64,000 nucleotides of DNA from Azospirillum oryzae. Lineage in GTDB: Bacteria > Pseudomonadota > Alphaproteobacteria > Azospirillales > Azospirillaceae. This document shows, in pieces, positions 42,145 to 50,992 of this stretch (its first letter is position 1; the number at the start of each line of letters is the position of its first letter). A program made the position numbers and the translations under genes. Under the pieces are notes generated by a model. It saw nothing but the letters and a program-made list of their open reading frames with translations, was not told where the DNA came from and did no database searches. The DNA lies in NCBI RefSeq assembly GCF_900177515.1, contig NZ_FXAK01000009.1:248001-312000 (forward strand), in the 5' to 3' direction.

Positions 42145-43248
42145 ATGATCGTTGTGAGCGAGCCGTTGCTGGACGGCAGGGAACTGGACTACGTCCGCGA
42201 AGCCGTCGAGACCGGCTGGATCTCCTCGGAAGGGCGATTCATTGCGGAGTTCGAGCGCCGCTGGGCGGAGTATTGCGGCACGTCGCATGGCGTGGCCGTG
42301 TCCAGCGGTACCGCCGCCCTCCAGCTCGCCATGCGTGCGCTCGACCTTGAGCCCGGGTCGGAGGTCATCCTGCCGAGTTGCACGATCATCTCCTGCGCGG
42401 TGGCGATCCTCGAGGCCGGCTGCGTGCCTGTCCTGGTCGACAGCGACCCGGAAACCTGGTGCCTCGACCCCGATCAGGTCGCGGCGAAGATCACGCCGCG
42501 CACGCGCGCCATCATGCCGGTGCATCTGTTCGGCCACCCCTGCGACATGGCTCCCCTGTGGGAGCTGGCGGAGCGGCACGGCCTGCACATCGTCGAGGAC
42601 GCCGCCGAGGCGCACGGCGCCGAATACCGCGGACGCCGCTGCGGCGGGCTTGGGACGCTCGGCTGCTTCAGCTTCTACGCCAACAAGATCGTCACCACCG
42701 GCGAAGGCGGCATGGTCATCACCGGCGATCCCGCCCTCGCCGACCGACTGCGCTCGCTGCGGAACCTGTGTTTCCGCCGTGACCGGCGCTTCCTTCACAC
42801 CGAGCTGGGCGTCAATGCCCGGCTGACCAATCTGCAGGCTGCCGTCGGTCTGGCCCAGGTCGAGCGCATCGAGGACCATCTCGCCCGCAAGCGCCGCATC
42901 GCCGCGCAGTATGGCGCGCGAATGGCCGGACTGCCGCTTGCCTTGCCGGCCGAGCGCCCCTGGGCGCACAGCGTGTACTGGATGTACGGGATCGTGCTGG
43001 ACGACGAGGTGCCGTTCGACGCGGCCGAATGCGCGGCCCGCCTGCGCGCCCTCGGGGTGGACAGCCGCCCCTTCTTCCTCGGCATGCATGAGCAGCCGGC
43101 CCTGCTGGAGCGCGGCCTATTCCGCGGGGAGCGCTATCCGGTGGCGGAAAGGCTTGCGCGACGGGCGCTCTATCTGCCGTCCGGCCTCGCCCTGTCCGAT
43201 GCCGAGCAGGAGCTGGTCGCCGATGCGGTGAAGAGGGTGCTGACATGA
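42145..43248 (+). CDS. DegT/DnrJ/EryC1/StrS sugar aminotransferase
   Basis: PLP-dependent aminotransferase of 367 residues. The N-terminus GWISSEGRFIAEFERRWAEY is typical; SSGTAALQLAMRAL binds PLP phosphate, and the Schiff-base lysine is Lys181 in YANKIVTTGEGG. The family transaminates keto-sugar nucleotides. The ATG at 42145 is chosen over an in-frame GTG at 42106 that overlaps the cupin gene. It overlaps the N-methyltransferase-like gene by 4 bp, which suggests an amino sugar that is then N-methylated. Confidence 0.92.
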   Translation: MIVVSEPLLDGRELDYVREAVETGWISSEGRFIAEFERRWAEYCGTSHGVAVSSGTAALQLAMRALDLEPGSEVILPSCTIISCAVAILEAGCVPVLVDSDPETWCLDPDQVAAKITPRTRAIMPVHLFGHPCDMAPLWELAERHGLHIVEDAAEAHGAEYRGRRCGGLGTLGCFSFYANKIVTTGEGGMVITGDPALADRLRSLRNLCFRRDRRFLHTELGVNARLTNLQAAVGLAQVERIEDHLARKRRIAAQYGARMAGLPLALPAERPWAHSVYWMYGIVLDDEVPFDAAECAARLRALGVDSRPFFLGMHEQPALLERGLFRGERYPVAERLARRALYLPSGLALSDAEQELVADAVKRVLT

Positions 43249-44027
43249 GCGGGATTTTCGGAACCGGCTACGCGGCGGTCTATGACGCGCTGTACGGCGA
43301 AAAGGATTACGCGGGCGAAAGCGGCCTGATTGCGCACCTGTTCGCCCTGCACGCGGACGGCCCCGTCGCGAGCGTCCTGGACCTCGGCTGCGGCACCGGC
43401 GGGCATGCCCTGCCGCTGGCGGCGCGGGGGCTGCGCGTGACGGGGGTGGACCGCTCCCCGGCCATGCTCGCCCGCGCCCGTGAAAAGTCGGCGAGGCTGG
43501 CCGAAACCGCAATCGTCGCGCCCGAGTTCATCGAGGCCGATGTCCGGACACTCCGCCTCGGCCGGATCTATGACGCTGCGATCATGATGTTCGCCGTGCT
43601 GGGCTATCAGCATGACGATGACGCGCTGTTGGCCACCCTGGCCTCGGTCCGGCGGCATCTGCCGCCGTCCGGCCTTTTCCTCTTCGACGTCTGGTACGGC
43701 CCCGCCGTCCTCGCCCAGCGGCCGGGCGACCGGGTTCGATCGATTTCCCAGGCGGACGAGCGGATTCTCAGGACCGCGCGGTCGGCTCTCGACATCCGCG
43801 CCCAGATTTGCCGGGTCGATTTCCATGTGCTCAGGATCACCGGGGACCGGGTCGTTGGCGAGGACCGGGAGACGCATGCCATGCGCTTCTTCTTCGACCG
43901 GGAACTCGGCCTTGCGTTTGGCGCCAGCGGTTTCCGGCTGGAGGCGCTCCGCGCCTTTCCGGACATCGGCCGCGAGCCGGACGAGACGACATGGACCGTG
44001 ATCGGCGTCGCGCGCGCCCTGCCGTGA
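43245..44027 (+). CDS. Class I SAM methyltransferase, probable amino-sugar N-methyltransferase
   Basis: Protein of 260 residues with motif I VLDLGCGTGGHALPLA and VTGVDRSPAMLARAREK, resembling the DesVI/TylM1 group that dimethylates dTDP-amino sugars, including the YDALYGEKDY opening. It is coupled to the DegT aminotransferase by a 4-bp overlap, which supports the amino-sugar assignment. Other small-molecule methyltransferases share this fold, so the substrate is inferred. Confidence 0.82.
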   Translation: MSGIFGTGYAAVYDALYGEKDYAGESGLIAHLFALHADGPVASVLDLGCGTGGHALPLAARGLRVTGVDRSPAMLARAREKSARLAETAIVAPEFIEADVRTLRLGRIYDAAIMMFAVLGYQHDDDALLATLASVRRHLPPSGLFLFDVWYGPAVLAQRPGDRVRSISQADERILRTARSALDIRAQICRVDFHVLRITGDRVVGEDRETHAMRFFFDRELGLAFGASGFRLEALRAFPDIGREPDETTWTVIGVARALP

Positions 44028-44033
44028 CGCCGA

Positions 44034-44855
44034 TCAGCCCGCCCCCGCACCGCTGCCGCCAGAGAAATAGACAGACATCTCGGCACCGAAAGTCCGGTCT
44101 GCCAATGCCCGCTCCTCGTCGGTCAGCAGGGTGGCATAGCAGCCGCGATGACCTTTGTTGATGAAGCGGCGACCGCCTTCATAGCTGCGCGCGAGTTCCG
44201 GCCGGTAAAAGACGCCGTTACGCCGGTTGCGGACCTCGTCCGCTTCCAGTGCCGCCATCGCCGCCATGCTGCTGCGTGCGATGGCCACCGCCTGCCGTTC
44301 CACCGGAACCGGCAGGTCGAGGAAGCGCAGGATGGCGGCCAGTTCGCGGCCGGGCTGGTCGACCAGATCGGTGTAGGTGACGAGATGCACCGGGATCTCG
44401 CGCTGGTCCAGCCAGGAGCGGACATGCCGCAGCCAGGGTCCGGCGACCTCGAACCCCGCCCCGCCGCTCGCCAGCCAGTCATGGACGAAGCGACGGAACG
44501 CAGGACCATCGGCCGGGCCGCCTTCGTCGTCGTCTGGAGTCTCGGCGGGGTTCAGGAACCGGCGGTAATCCCACGCCGACATCATGACGTCGACCGGGTG
44601 ACGGATCAGATACACCGCCCTGGCCGTCCGCCCGACACCGGGTCGGTCCGGTCCGAACGGGAAATGCGACTTGACGATCCGCGGTCCACCCGGCACGGCG
44701 AACCGCAGCGCCGGCCATGCGTGGATGTCGATCACGTATTGCTTTTCGAGATCGCCGATCCCGGCCTCGTCGCCGAACAGGCAATGGAACATCAGGAATC
44801 CGAGATAGGTGACCCCCGACTTCGGGAAGGCCGAAAGACTGATCAGGTCCCGCAT
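44034..44855 (-). CDS. Sulfotransferase
   Basis: PAPS-dependent sulfotransferase-like protein of 273 residues. The 5'-phosphosulfate loop is AFPKSGVTYL near 9-18 and the 3'-phosphate motif is YLIRHPVDVMMSAWDYRR. The C-terminal GVFYRPELARSYEGG with INKGHRGC fits the family. The ATG at 44855 has GGGAGATG upstream; the frame is open further but without a better start. It is convergent with the methyltransferase (6 bp apart) and divergent from the TPR gene. Likely sulfates a glycan or lipid made by the cluster. Confidence 0.85.
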   Translation of the reverse strand: MRDLISLSAFPKSGVTYLGFLMFHCLFGDEAGIGDLEKQYVIDIHAWPALRFAVPGGPRIVKSHFPFGPDRPGVGRTARAVYLIRHPVDVMMSAWDYRRFLNPAETPDDDEGGPADGPAFRRFVHDWLASGGAGFEVAGPWLRHVRSWLDQREIPVHLVTYTDLVDQPGRELAAILRFLDLPVPVERQAVAIARSSMAAMAALEADEVRNRRNGVFYRPELARSYEGGRRFINKGHRGCYATLLTDEERALADRTFGAEMSVYFSGGSGAGAG

Positions 44856-44939
44856 GGATCGACATCTCCCAGCATGACATCCCAACCTACCCTGACGGCA
44901 GCAGAATGGAAAACGCTGCACACACAACAACCTCTGGAT

Positions 44940-45110
44940 TTGTAGAGTTTGCGCCCGGATTTTGTGATGAATTTCATATTCGCAATCTCAAGTTTTTAAA
45001 TATTCAATGCAAAATGAGCCGCCGGTTGTGTCTTTTTGAATTTGATTATACCGGCTGAATTGCTCTAATGTATTATAATTGTTATATTGACCAGCATTTG
45101 GTGTCAAACG
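44940..45110. promoter_or_regulatory. AT-rich divergent promoter region
   Basis: A strikingly AT-rich stretch, unlike the rest of the window, lies between the divergent sulfotransferase and TPR genes. It includes runs such as AAGTTTTTAAATATTC and AATGTATTATAATTGTTATATTG. It probably holds the promoters for both directions and could be a target for a silencing protein; no specific operator was identified. Confidence 0.5.
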
Positions 45111-45131
45111 TTACGGCTAAGGGGGACGCGG

Positions 45132-46394
45132 ATGAGCCGACCGGCATCGTCATTCCCGAATGCCTCGGCTGAGGAGAGAGAATTCGACCGGATCGCCATC
45201 GAGAATTGGCGGGAGGAGATCCGCCGCTCCACCCTCTCCCACTACCATCATCGGATTGGGGTGGCGCTCGAGGCTTCGGGAGAGCGCGATGCCGCCGTGA
45301 CGGCGTTCGAGCGTGCGGTGACGGTGGACCCAGGGCGCTACGCATCCGTGCTGCGCCTGAACCGCCTGCTGCGGGACGCGGGCGACCAGGAGCGCGCGCG
45401 ATCCGTTCTGGAACATGGAATGTTGGCGCATGGCGGCGACGCCGATGCCCTGGCGCGGGCGCTGGTCGAGGAGGCGGAGGCCGCTCGGGATGACGCAATG
45501 ACCGACGATGCGCTCGCCCTCGTCGTCCATGCGCTTGCCGTCTGTCCGCATGCCGCCGCCGCTCATCTGCCCGATCTCGTCGTCGAGTTGGCCGGCCAAC
45601 TCAGTAATCGCCATGAGGAGGCACTGCGCTGGTGCGATCTTGCGGCACCCCATGCACAGGACCGCTATGGCCTTCACCATCAGCGGGGCTTTTCCCTGCT
45701 TCTGCTGAACCGGCAGGACGAAGCGAGACGGGAATTGGCGGCCTCGATCATCCTGGCGCCGGAGCGGATGCCGTCCTGGTATGTGCTAGGCCAATATCAC
45801 CGGCTCCGCTTCGAAACCGAAGCCGCACTGGCGGCTTACCGGCGCGTTTGGGAGAGCGGTCACGATCTGCGCTGGTGGGCCGGCCTGATGATCGCGCAGA
45901 CGCTGCTGTCGGACGGCCGGCTCCGCGAGGCGATGGCCGCCTGCGACGCCGTCCGCTTTCGGGAACCAGCCATGGGCTGGGCACGCATGATCGGAGGGCT
46001 GGTGCAACTCCATGCCGGAGACCTCGATGCCGCCGCCCGTGCGTTCGACGGGGGCAGGCGGAACGATCCCGATACAGCCAGAGGACGCGTCTTCCGCGGC
46101 ATGCTCAGGCTTGCATGGAACCGGCCGCAGGAGGCGTTGGAGGATTTCAGCGGCGAGCGTGGGGACTTCGCCTGCCTTGCCCTCCCCCGCCTCGGACGGG
46201 CGCGGGCGCTGCTGGAGTTGGATGCCGCAGAGGAGGCCAGTCGCCTGGTGGGTTTGGCGGTGAGGGACGAGGGCCAATGGGTCGCCGCCACGCTGCGGTT
46301 GCTGGGGCCGCTCGGGCAGGCGCTGGGGCCCCTGCTCGCCGCCGTGGGGCCCAATGCCCCGCCCAGCGTTGGCAGCCATAGGATACCGAATTGA
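45132..46394 (+). CDS. Tetratricopeptide-repeat protein
   Basis: Protein of 420 residues made of degenerate 34-residue helical repeats from about 35 to 390, for example HHRIGVALEASGERDAAVTA and SWYVLGQYHRLRFETEAALA. No signal peptide or catalytic motif. TPR proteins in glycan clusters are often scaffolds or parts of protein glycosylation systems. The ATG at 45132 follows GGGGGACGCG. The radical SAM gene starts 3 bp after its stop, so the two are probably coupled. Confidence 0.8.
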   Translation: MSRPASSFPNASAEEREFDRIAIENWREEIRRSTLSHYHHRIGVALEASGERDAAVTAFERAVTVDPGRYASVLRLNRLLRDAGDQERARSVLEHGMLAHGGDADALARALVEEAEAARDDAMTDDALALVVHALAVCPHAAAAHLPDLVVELAGQLSNRHEEALRWCDLAAPHAQDRYGLHHQRGFSLLLLNRQDEARRELAASIILAPERMPSWYVLGQYHRLRFETEAALAAYRRVWESGHDLRWWAGLMIAQTLLSDGRLREAMAACDAVRFREPAMGWARMIGGLVQLHAGDLDAAARAFDGGRRNDPDTARGRVFRGMLRLAWNRPQEALEDFSGERGDFACLALPRLGRARALLELDAAEEASRLVGLAVRDEGQWVAATLRLLGPLGQALGPLLAAVGPNAPPSVGSHRIPN

Positions 46395-46396
46395 CA

Positions 46397-47320
46397 ATGG
46401 ACGCGCTTCGCTCCCCGGCTGCCGCCACGCCCGCCGACCCGACGGTGCTCGACACGCCCTTCGCGGTCTTCAACATCGAGTTGACCAACCGCTGTCCTTT
46501 CAGATGCGTCATGTGCGCGCGCACCGTCAACATGACGCGCCCGCAGGGGCTAATGGATTTCGGCCTGTTCCGCAAGGTGATTGACGAGTATGTCCAAGAG
46601 AACCCGAAACAGGCGCCGCAGGCCGATTGCTGGCTGCATCATTTCGGCGAAAGCCTCGTCCATCCGGACTTTGACCGTTTCATCGCCTACGCCTCGGCGC
46701 GCGGCGTGTTCACAGCCCTGTCGCTGAACCCGCTGATGCTGAAGCGGCCGACGGCGTTAGCGCTGTTGCGTGCCCGTCCTGCAAAGCTCTATCTGTCGAT
46801 CGACGGCCATGACGATGCGTCGTTCGAACGCATCCGCGGCATCGCGGGTGCCTATGACGCTTCAGTCCGCAACCTGCTCGACTTTCTGGAACTGAAGAAG
46901 TCCTTCAAATCAAACGTCCAGGTCATCGTGTCGATGATCAGTTTCGGTCTGAACAGCGACAGCATCGGCCGGATGCGGGACTATTGGTCGAACCTCGACG
47001 GGGTCGACGCCTTCTTCGCCAAGGAGTTCGTCACCTGGGACGGCAATGCGCCGGACGTGAGCCGCCTTGCCGGCGACCGCCCCCAGCAGCAGGACCATGT
47101 CACCTGCCAATTTCCATGGAGCAGGCTGACCGTCACCTGGGACGGCGACGTCGTGCCCTGCTGCTACGACCACGACAAGCGTTATGTCCTGGGCAATGTG
47201 GCGCGGCAGTCGCTGAAGGAGATCTGGAACGGCAGGCCGATGCGGTCGCTACGCCGGGAGTTCCTCGACAACCGCGTCTCCAATCCCTTGTGCCGCAACT
47301 GTGATTACCTTCGTGCCTGA
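46397..47320 (+). CDS. Radical SAM protein with SPASM-type C-terminus
   Basis: Protein of 307 residues. CPFRCVMC (Cys33, 37, 40) binds the SAM-reactive 4Fe-4S cluster. The C-terminal region has CQFPWSRLTVTWDGDVVPCC and a final NPLCRNC, a SPASM/twitch auxiliary-cluster pattern. The ATG at 46397 is chosen; an upstream TTG overlaps the TPR stop. Relatives in polysaccharide clusters have no established reaction. Substrate could be a sugar nucleotide or a peptide; nothing resembling a short precursor peptide was found next to it. Confidence 0.85.
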   Translation: MDALRSPAAATPADPTVLDTPFAVFNIELTNRCPFRCVMCARTVNMTRPQGLMDFGLFRKVIDEYVQENPKQAPQADCWLHHFGESLVHPDFDRFIAYASARGVFTALSLNPLMLKRPTALALLRARPAKLYLSIDGHDDASFERIRGIAGAYDASVRNLLDFLELKKSFKSNVQVIVSMISFGLNSDSIGRMRDYWSNLDGVDAFFAKEFVTWDGNAPDVSRLAGDRPQQQDHVTCQFPWSRLTVTWDGDVVPCCYDHDKRYVLGNVARQSLKEIWNGRPMRSLRREFLDNRVSNPLCRNCDYLRA

Positions 47321-47373
47321 TCCGCACCCGCCACCACGTGCAAAGCCACGATACGCAAAGAAGGACACCGCCG

Positions 47374-48354
47374 ATGTCTGCCGATTTGGAGGATCTGGTT
47401 CCACTTTTCCGTGCCGGACGTGCTCTGGCCTGGGACCATCACCGCCAGCAGCAGCGTTCGGCGGAGCGTCAGCTTCTGCTGACCGCCCGCGCTCTGGGCG
47501 AGTCCCTGCGCGCGCGCAAGAGCATTCCCCACCTGTCCGACGTCGAGTTCACGGTATTCTCGCAAACCGGTGAGGACGGCATCATCGAATGGCTGATCCA
47601 GAACCTTCCGGTCCGCTCCGAGAGTTTCATCGAGTTCGGCGTACAGGACTACACGGAGAGCAACACCCGCTATCTGATGCGCAACCGCAACTGGCGAGGG
47701 TTCGTCCTCGATGCGAATGTGGCGCACATCGAGGCGATCAGGAACGACGAAATCTATTGGAAGCACGATCTGGTCGCAGAGTCGGCGTTCATAACGAAGG
47801 AAAACGTGAACGATCTGCTGTCAAGCCGCGGCCGTGGCGGCGAAGTCGGCCTGCTGAGCATCGACATCGACGGCAATGACTATTGGGTGTTCGATGCGAT
47901 CGACGTGGTTCGTCCGGACATCGTGATATGCGAATACAACGCGGTGCTGGGCGACGTGCATGCCTTGACGATCCCATACGATCCCGCATTCCAGCGTTCC
48001 ATCTACCACCCTTCCTGGCTCTATTTCGGGGCCTCGATCCGGGCGCTCGAACGGGCGGCGGCGCGAAAGGGCTATGCGCTGATAGGCAGCAACGGGGCCG
48101 GCCACAACGCCTTTTTCGTTCGTGCCGAGCTTGCCTTGCATCTGTCCATCGCGGATCGGAGCGCACGCCCTTCCCTTTTCCGGGAATCCCGGGCCGAGGA
48201 TGGGAGCCTGTCCTATGTGGGGGGAGTGGAGCGGGCCGCCCTGATCGCCGACATGCCGGTGCTTGATCTGGAAACCGGCCGGACGGCACCGCTTGCCGGC
48301 CATGGACAGATCTACAGCCGAGAGTGGCTGACCCGTATGGGAGAGCACTGTTGA
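47374..48354 (+). CDS. FkbM-like putative methyltransferase
   Basis: Protein of 326 residues. The central part, FSQTGEDGIIEWLIQNL, SFIEFGVQDYTESNTRYLM and WRGFVLDAN, matches a family related to FkbM methyltransferases seen in glycan clusters; LLSIDIDGNDYWVFDAI is the acidic strand region. The usual SAM glycine loop is replaced by IEFGVQDYTES, so activity is unproven. The ATG at 47374 has AAGGA upstream. Last intact gene of the cluster, followed by the CRISPR-cas fossil. Confidence 0.72.
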   Translation: MSADLEDLVPLFRAGRALAWDHHRQQQRSAERQLLLTARALGESLRARKSIPHLSDVEFTVFSQTGEDGIIEWLIQNLPVRSESFIEFGVQDYTESNTRYLMRNRNWRGFVLDANVAHIEAIRNDEIYWKHDLVAESAFITKENVNDLLSSRGRGGEVGLLSIDIDGNDYWVFDAIDVVRPDIVICEYNAVLGDVHALTIPYDPAFQRSIYHPSWLYFGASIRALERAAARKGYALIGSNGAGHNAFFVRAELALHLSIADRSARPSLFRESRAEDGSLSYVGGVERAALIADMPVLDLETGRTAPLAGHGQIYSREWLTRMGEHC

Positions 48355-48617
48355 TGATCACGGAGAAGATAGTGAATTGCCCGCTACCCTTTCCCCGCCG
48401 CACTCGCGCCACCGCGCCCCATGTTGCACGCAGGCGCTCGGTGTAGCGGGCGGGCACCACAGGCGACGTCCAGCATTCCGCCTGCATCAGCCGGAACAAA
48501 TCGACAGCGGCCACCAACAGGTCCTGAGTGGCGCCGACACGCAGGCAGTGGCCGCTGAGGGCTACGGCGAGCGGGTTTGCCTCTCCGGTGTGCCATTCCA
48601 CCACGCGGCGGACGGCT

Positions 48618-48722
48618 GCCGACATGCTCCACCTTGTGCCGCGCCGACGAGCCCAGCAGGTAGAAGCGAAGGCCGTTGGTCTTGGGATCGATCAGATCCA
48701 GCAGACGGGCGCGGAGCGCCGT
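48618..48722 (-). pseudogene. cas2 C-terminal remnant
   Basis: 35 codons with ARLLDLIDPKTNGLRFYLLG and HKVEHVG, matching the C-terminal half of type I-C Cas2. cas1, normally between cas4 and cas2, is absent. The 260 bp from here to the FkbM-like gene are open on the minus strand but match nothing I know; no CRISPR repeats were found. Confidence 0.7.
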
Positions 48723-48726
48723 CCAT

Positions 48727-48823
48727 GATAGGGCTTCGGCGGACCGGAGCGGCGGGCGTGGAATTCCACCACGTCCGCCTTGCCGATCAGCCCCAGCCTC
48801 AGGCTGTGCAACGCCACACCGCG
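48727..48823 (-). pseudogene. cas4 remnant
   Basis: Frame-shifted relative to the cas7 scrap. It reads RGVALHSLRLGLIGKADVVE and FHARRSGPPKPY, the conserved Cas4 segment just before the catalytic EYK, which is itself lost. Confidence 0.7.
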
Positions 48824-48950
48824 GGCGGTGCGCCGGCGCCTCGCCCAGGGTGGAGCGGTGGCGGAACACCACCAGCCGGCGCGCCGCCATCTCGCCGCGC
48901 GCGGCGGAGCGGTCATGGTCGAACATCAGCAGCAGCACATGGAAGAACGC
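48813..48950 (-). pseudogene. cas7 (csd2) C-terminal remnant
   Basis: About 46 codons containing MFDHDRSAARGEMAARRLVV and FRHRSTLGEAPAHR, the signature near the end of Csd2/Cas7 (normally MFEHDRSAARGEM ... LGNAPAH). It is fused in frame to the cas8c scrap, so an internal deletion joined them. Confidence 0.75.
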
Positions 48951-48953
48951 CTC

Positions 48954-49100
48954 CAGGTCCAGCGTCGGCGGAAAGCCGGTCAGCGGTCCCTGGATGTCCT
49001 GCAGCGCCGCGTCCAGCACGCGGGCGAGGCCGGGCTTTGCCCCTCGCACCTTCTTCAGATGCTTCTGCGCCAGTTCCAGTAGGAAGGAGAAGGCGGCGCG
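48954..49100 (-). pseudogene. cas8c (csd1) C-terminal remnant
   Basis: About 49 codons reading AAFSFLLELAQKHLKKVRG, AKPGLARVLDAALQDI and TGFPPTLDLE, matching the C-terminus of the type I-C large subunit, where LS-x-HHL-x-KL and FP-x-x-L-x-LE are conserved. The rest of the gene, and cas5, are missing. Confidence 0.65.
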
Positions 49101-49209
49101 CGGCGTGGAGGATGCGACGCCTGGAACCCGGCACGCGCCACGGCGGCGGGGGGCGATTCGGCGACCCGTCTTTGCAGGCTGCCGCGCTCCCCTGCCCCGC
49201 TGTCCGGCA

Positions 49210-49546
49210 GCCCAGCAGCCCGGCATGATGGCCGGCAACCGCATAGGCCAGCATCCAGCCGGTTTGATCCTTATGCCGCTCCAGCGCATAGACGGCGCCG
49301 GCGGTGGGATGGTCCACCCGCCCTCTCCTACCGTTCGAGGTTGACGGATAGTCCTGAAAGGCCTGAGCATATTTGCACGGAATCATGCAGCAGTCCAAGC
49401 GCCCGTGCGAAGTCCGCCGCCGGTCCGTCCGCAAGCAGTTGGGCACCGACGCCGTGCGCCACCGGTTCGACGAGTTCCAGATGCTTCCGCAACGGCTCCC
49501 ATTCGGTCTTGGGCTAATCAGGCAGCGTATGGGCGTAGCAGTCCAT
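49210..49546 (-). pseudogene. cas3 remnant (HD nuclease end), type I-C fossil
   Basis: From the ATG at 49546 the frame reads MDCYAHTLPD then a stop, then continues PKTEWEPLRKHLEL and LGLLHD. A frameshift lies inside the HD-x-GK motif, after which the other frame reads KYAQAFQDY, VDHPTAGAVYALERHK and YAVAGHHAGL. These are the conserved N-terminal stretches of Cas3 HD nucleases. One nonsense codon, one frameshift, and loss of the whole helicase make it dead. Confidence 0.75.
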
Positions 49547-50049
49547 AACAACCTCGCGCGGTGGTGGTTCTCCACTTAACCAGCGCAGACGAAGCTGCGC
49601 GAACCCCAAGTTCCCACGGTGATGCCAGGAGGTTCGCACGGCCGAAAGACACAGGAATGCCGGCGGATCGAGCGCCTAGCAGTCAAGTTCCCGCCAGCCG
49701 CTCGGATTTGGGGAGGCAGGTTTGCGCAATTGGCGCTATTGACAACAAAGACTTAAACTCTGGGCGTTGCCCACTCCGCGGGGGCGTGGATTGAGCTGAA
49801 ACGATCATAACGGCGGATCGGCTGAAGATGCTCGCCATTGGGCAACCGCTTTGCGAACCTCCGATGTCGAGCGGTGCGGGGAACGTCAGATCTGAGCGAG
49901 GCTATGGACAATCTCGGCTGGCGCGGTCATCGGAACACAGATCACGCTGGCCTGTAGAGCGGCGGACGGCGGCGGAGAAAGTGCGCGACGGCCGCAAAAT
50001 ATCCGGCGGCGACCAACCGGTCCAGCATTTCTGGAGGAGGGGAGGGCGT
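49547..50049. other. Intergenic region between cas fossil and par locus
   Basis: About 500 bp in which I see no supportable gene, RNA or array. Several short open frames have no recognisable product. It ends at the first of two identical palindromes downstream of parB. Confidence 0.5.
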
Positions 50050-50065
50050 TATTAGACGTCTAATA
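50050..50065. promoter_or_regulatory. Palindrome copy 1, candidate parS
   Basis: TATTAGACGTCTAATA, a perfect 16-bp palindrome, repeated exactly 40 bp further on. Both copies lie just downstream of the parB stop, a usual site for plasmid centromeres, and the even spacing suggests cooperative binding on one helix face. Confidence 0.6.
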
Positions 50066-50089
50066 GCGGGGGGACGTGAGATTCCGGTT

Positions 50090-50105
50090 TATTAGACGTC
50101 TAATA
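50090..50105. promoter_or_regulatory. Palindrome copy 2, candidate parS
   Basis: Identical to the copy at 50050, ending 6 bp from the parB stop codon. Confidence 0.6.
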
Positions 50106-50110
50106 GCGTG

Positions 50111-50992
50111 TCACTCGCCGAGCAGCGTATCGATGGCGGTGCGTAGCGCGCGCAGAGCCTCGCGGTCGGCATCGTCGAGCCGGCTGCCGCCGTCGCTGAG
50201 ATCGCGCAAGCTTGCCACTCCCTTGTGCAGCGCCCGCAGGGTCGTTCGGTGTGCAGCGGGGGCAGGGGAGAGGGCAGCGGAGGAGGCTTTGCGCTGTTGC
50301 TTGGCCTCGCGCACCGCCTTCACCGTGAGGCCGGCTTTCGCACGCTCCCACAGCTGGGCCTGCAGTGCGGCGTCGCCGAGTTCGGAAAGCTCCATCAGCA
50401 CGGAAACCGACACATGGCTCTGCTGCGGCGCATCCTCCTGGATCGCCGCCGGCAGCCGCAGGATACCGAGCAGCCGGGCTACGTACTCTTGCGATTTGCC
50501 GATCAGCACCGCGGCCTGATCCTGCGTCAGCCCCTTGTCTTCGACCAAACGCTCCAACGAGCGCGCGACGTCGATTGCGTGCAAGTCGACACGCTGGACG
50601 TTCTCGATCAACGCCAACGCCTGGGCGTCGTCGGTGTCGAGTACCAACGCCGGGATGGTCTCGCGGTCAAGCTGGCGGAAGGCCCAGTATCGCCGCTCGC
50701 CGGCAATGATCATGAAGCGGTCGACGGCGATCTCGCGCACGTTGATCGGCTGCAGCAATCCCTTTTGCTCGATCGACGCGGCCAGCGTCGCGATGTCGGC
50801 CTCCTGAGCGTTGCGCCGCGGCTGATCCGGATCCGGCTCGATCTGGTCGAGCGGGATTTCCCGGAAACGCATCTTGCCGCTCAGTCCGAACAGCGCCCGG
50901 TTGCTGGTCCCGCCACCGCCGGCTGCGGCGCGGCTGATCGTCCGCTTCAGCAGTCCGGTGTTGGCGACATCGAGCCCTTTCTTAGACGCCAT
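50111..50992 (-). CDS. parB: ParB-family partition protein
   Basis: Centromere-binding protein of 293 residues. The ParB N-terminal domain shows PLDQIEPDPDQPRR and IAGERRYWAFRQL (CTP-binding GERR region), then LIENVQRVDLHAIDVA, and a helix-turn-helix at GLTQDQAAVLIGKSQEYVAR. The C-terminus would dimerise. Its ATG at 50992 lies within the end of parA (11-bp overlap). Two palindromes right after the gene are the likely binding sites. Confidence 0.93.
   Translation of the reverse strand: MASKKGLDVANTGLLKRTISRAAAGGGGTSNRALFGLSGKMRFREIPLDQIEPDPDQPRRNAQEADIATLAASIEQKGLLQPINVREIAVDRFMIIAGERRYWAFRQLDRETIPALVLDTDDAQALALIENVQRVDLHAIDVARSLERLVEDKGLTQDQAAVLIGKSQEYVARLLGILRLPAAIQEDAPQQSHVSVSVLMELSELGDAALQAQLWERAKAGLTVKAVREAKQQRKASSAALSPAPAAHRTTLRALHKGVASLRDLSDGGSRLDDADREALRALRTAIDTLLGE

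Noticed and set aside
46397..47320. RiPP system built on the radical SAM/SPASM enzyme
   Set aside because: No short precursor-like gene, leader-binding domain or peptidase next to it; neighbours are glycan enzymes.
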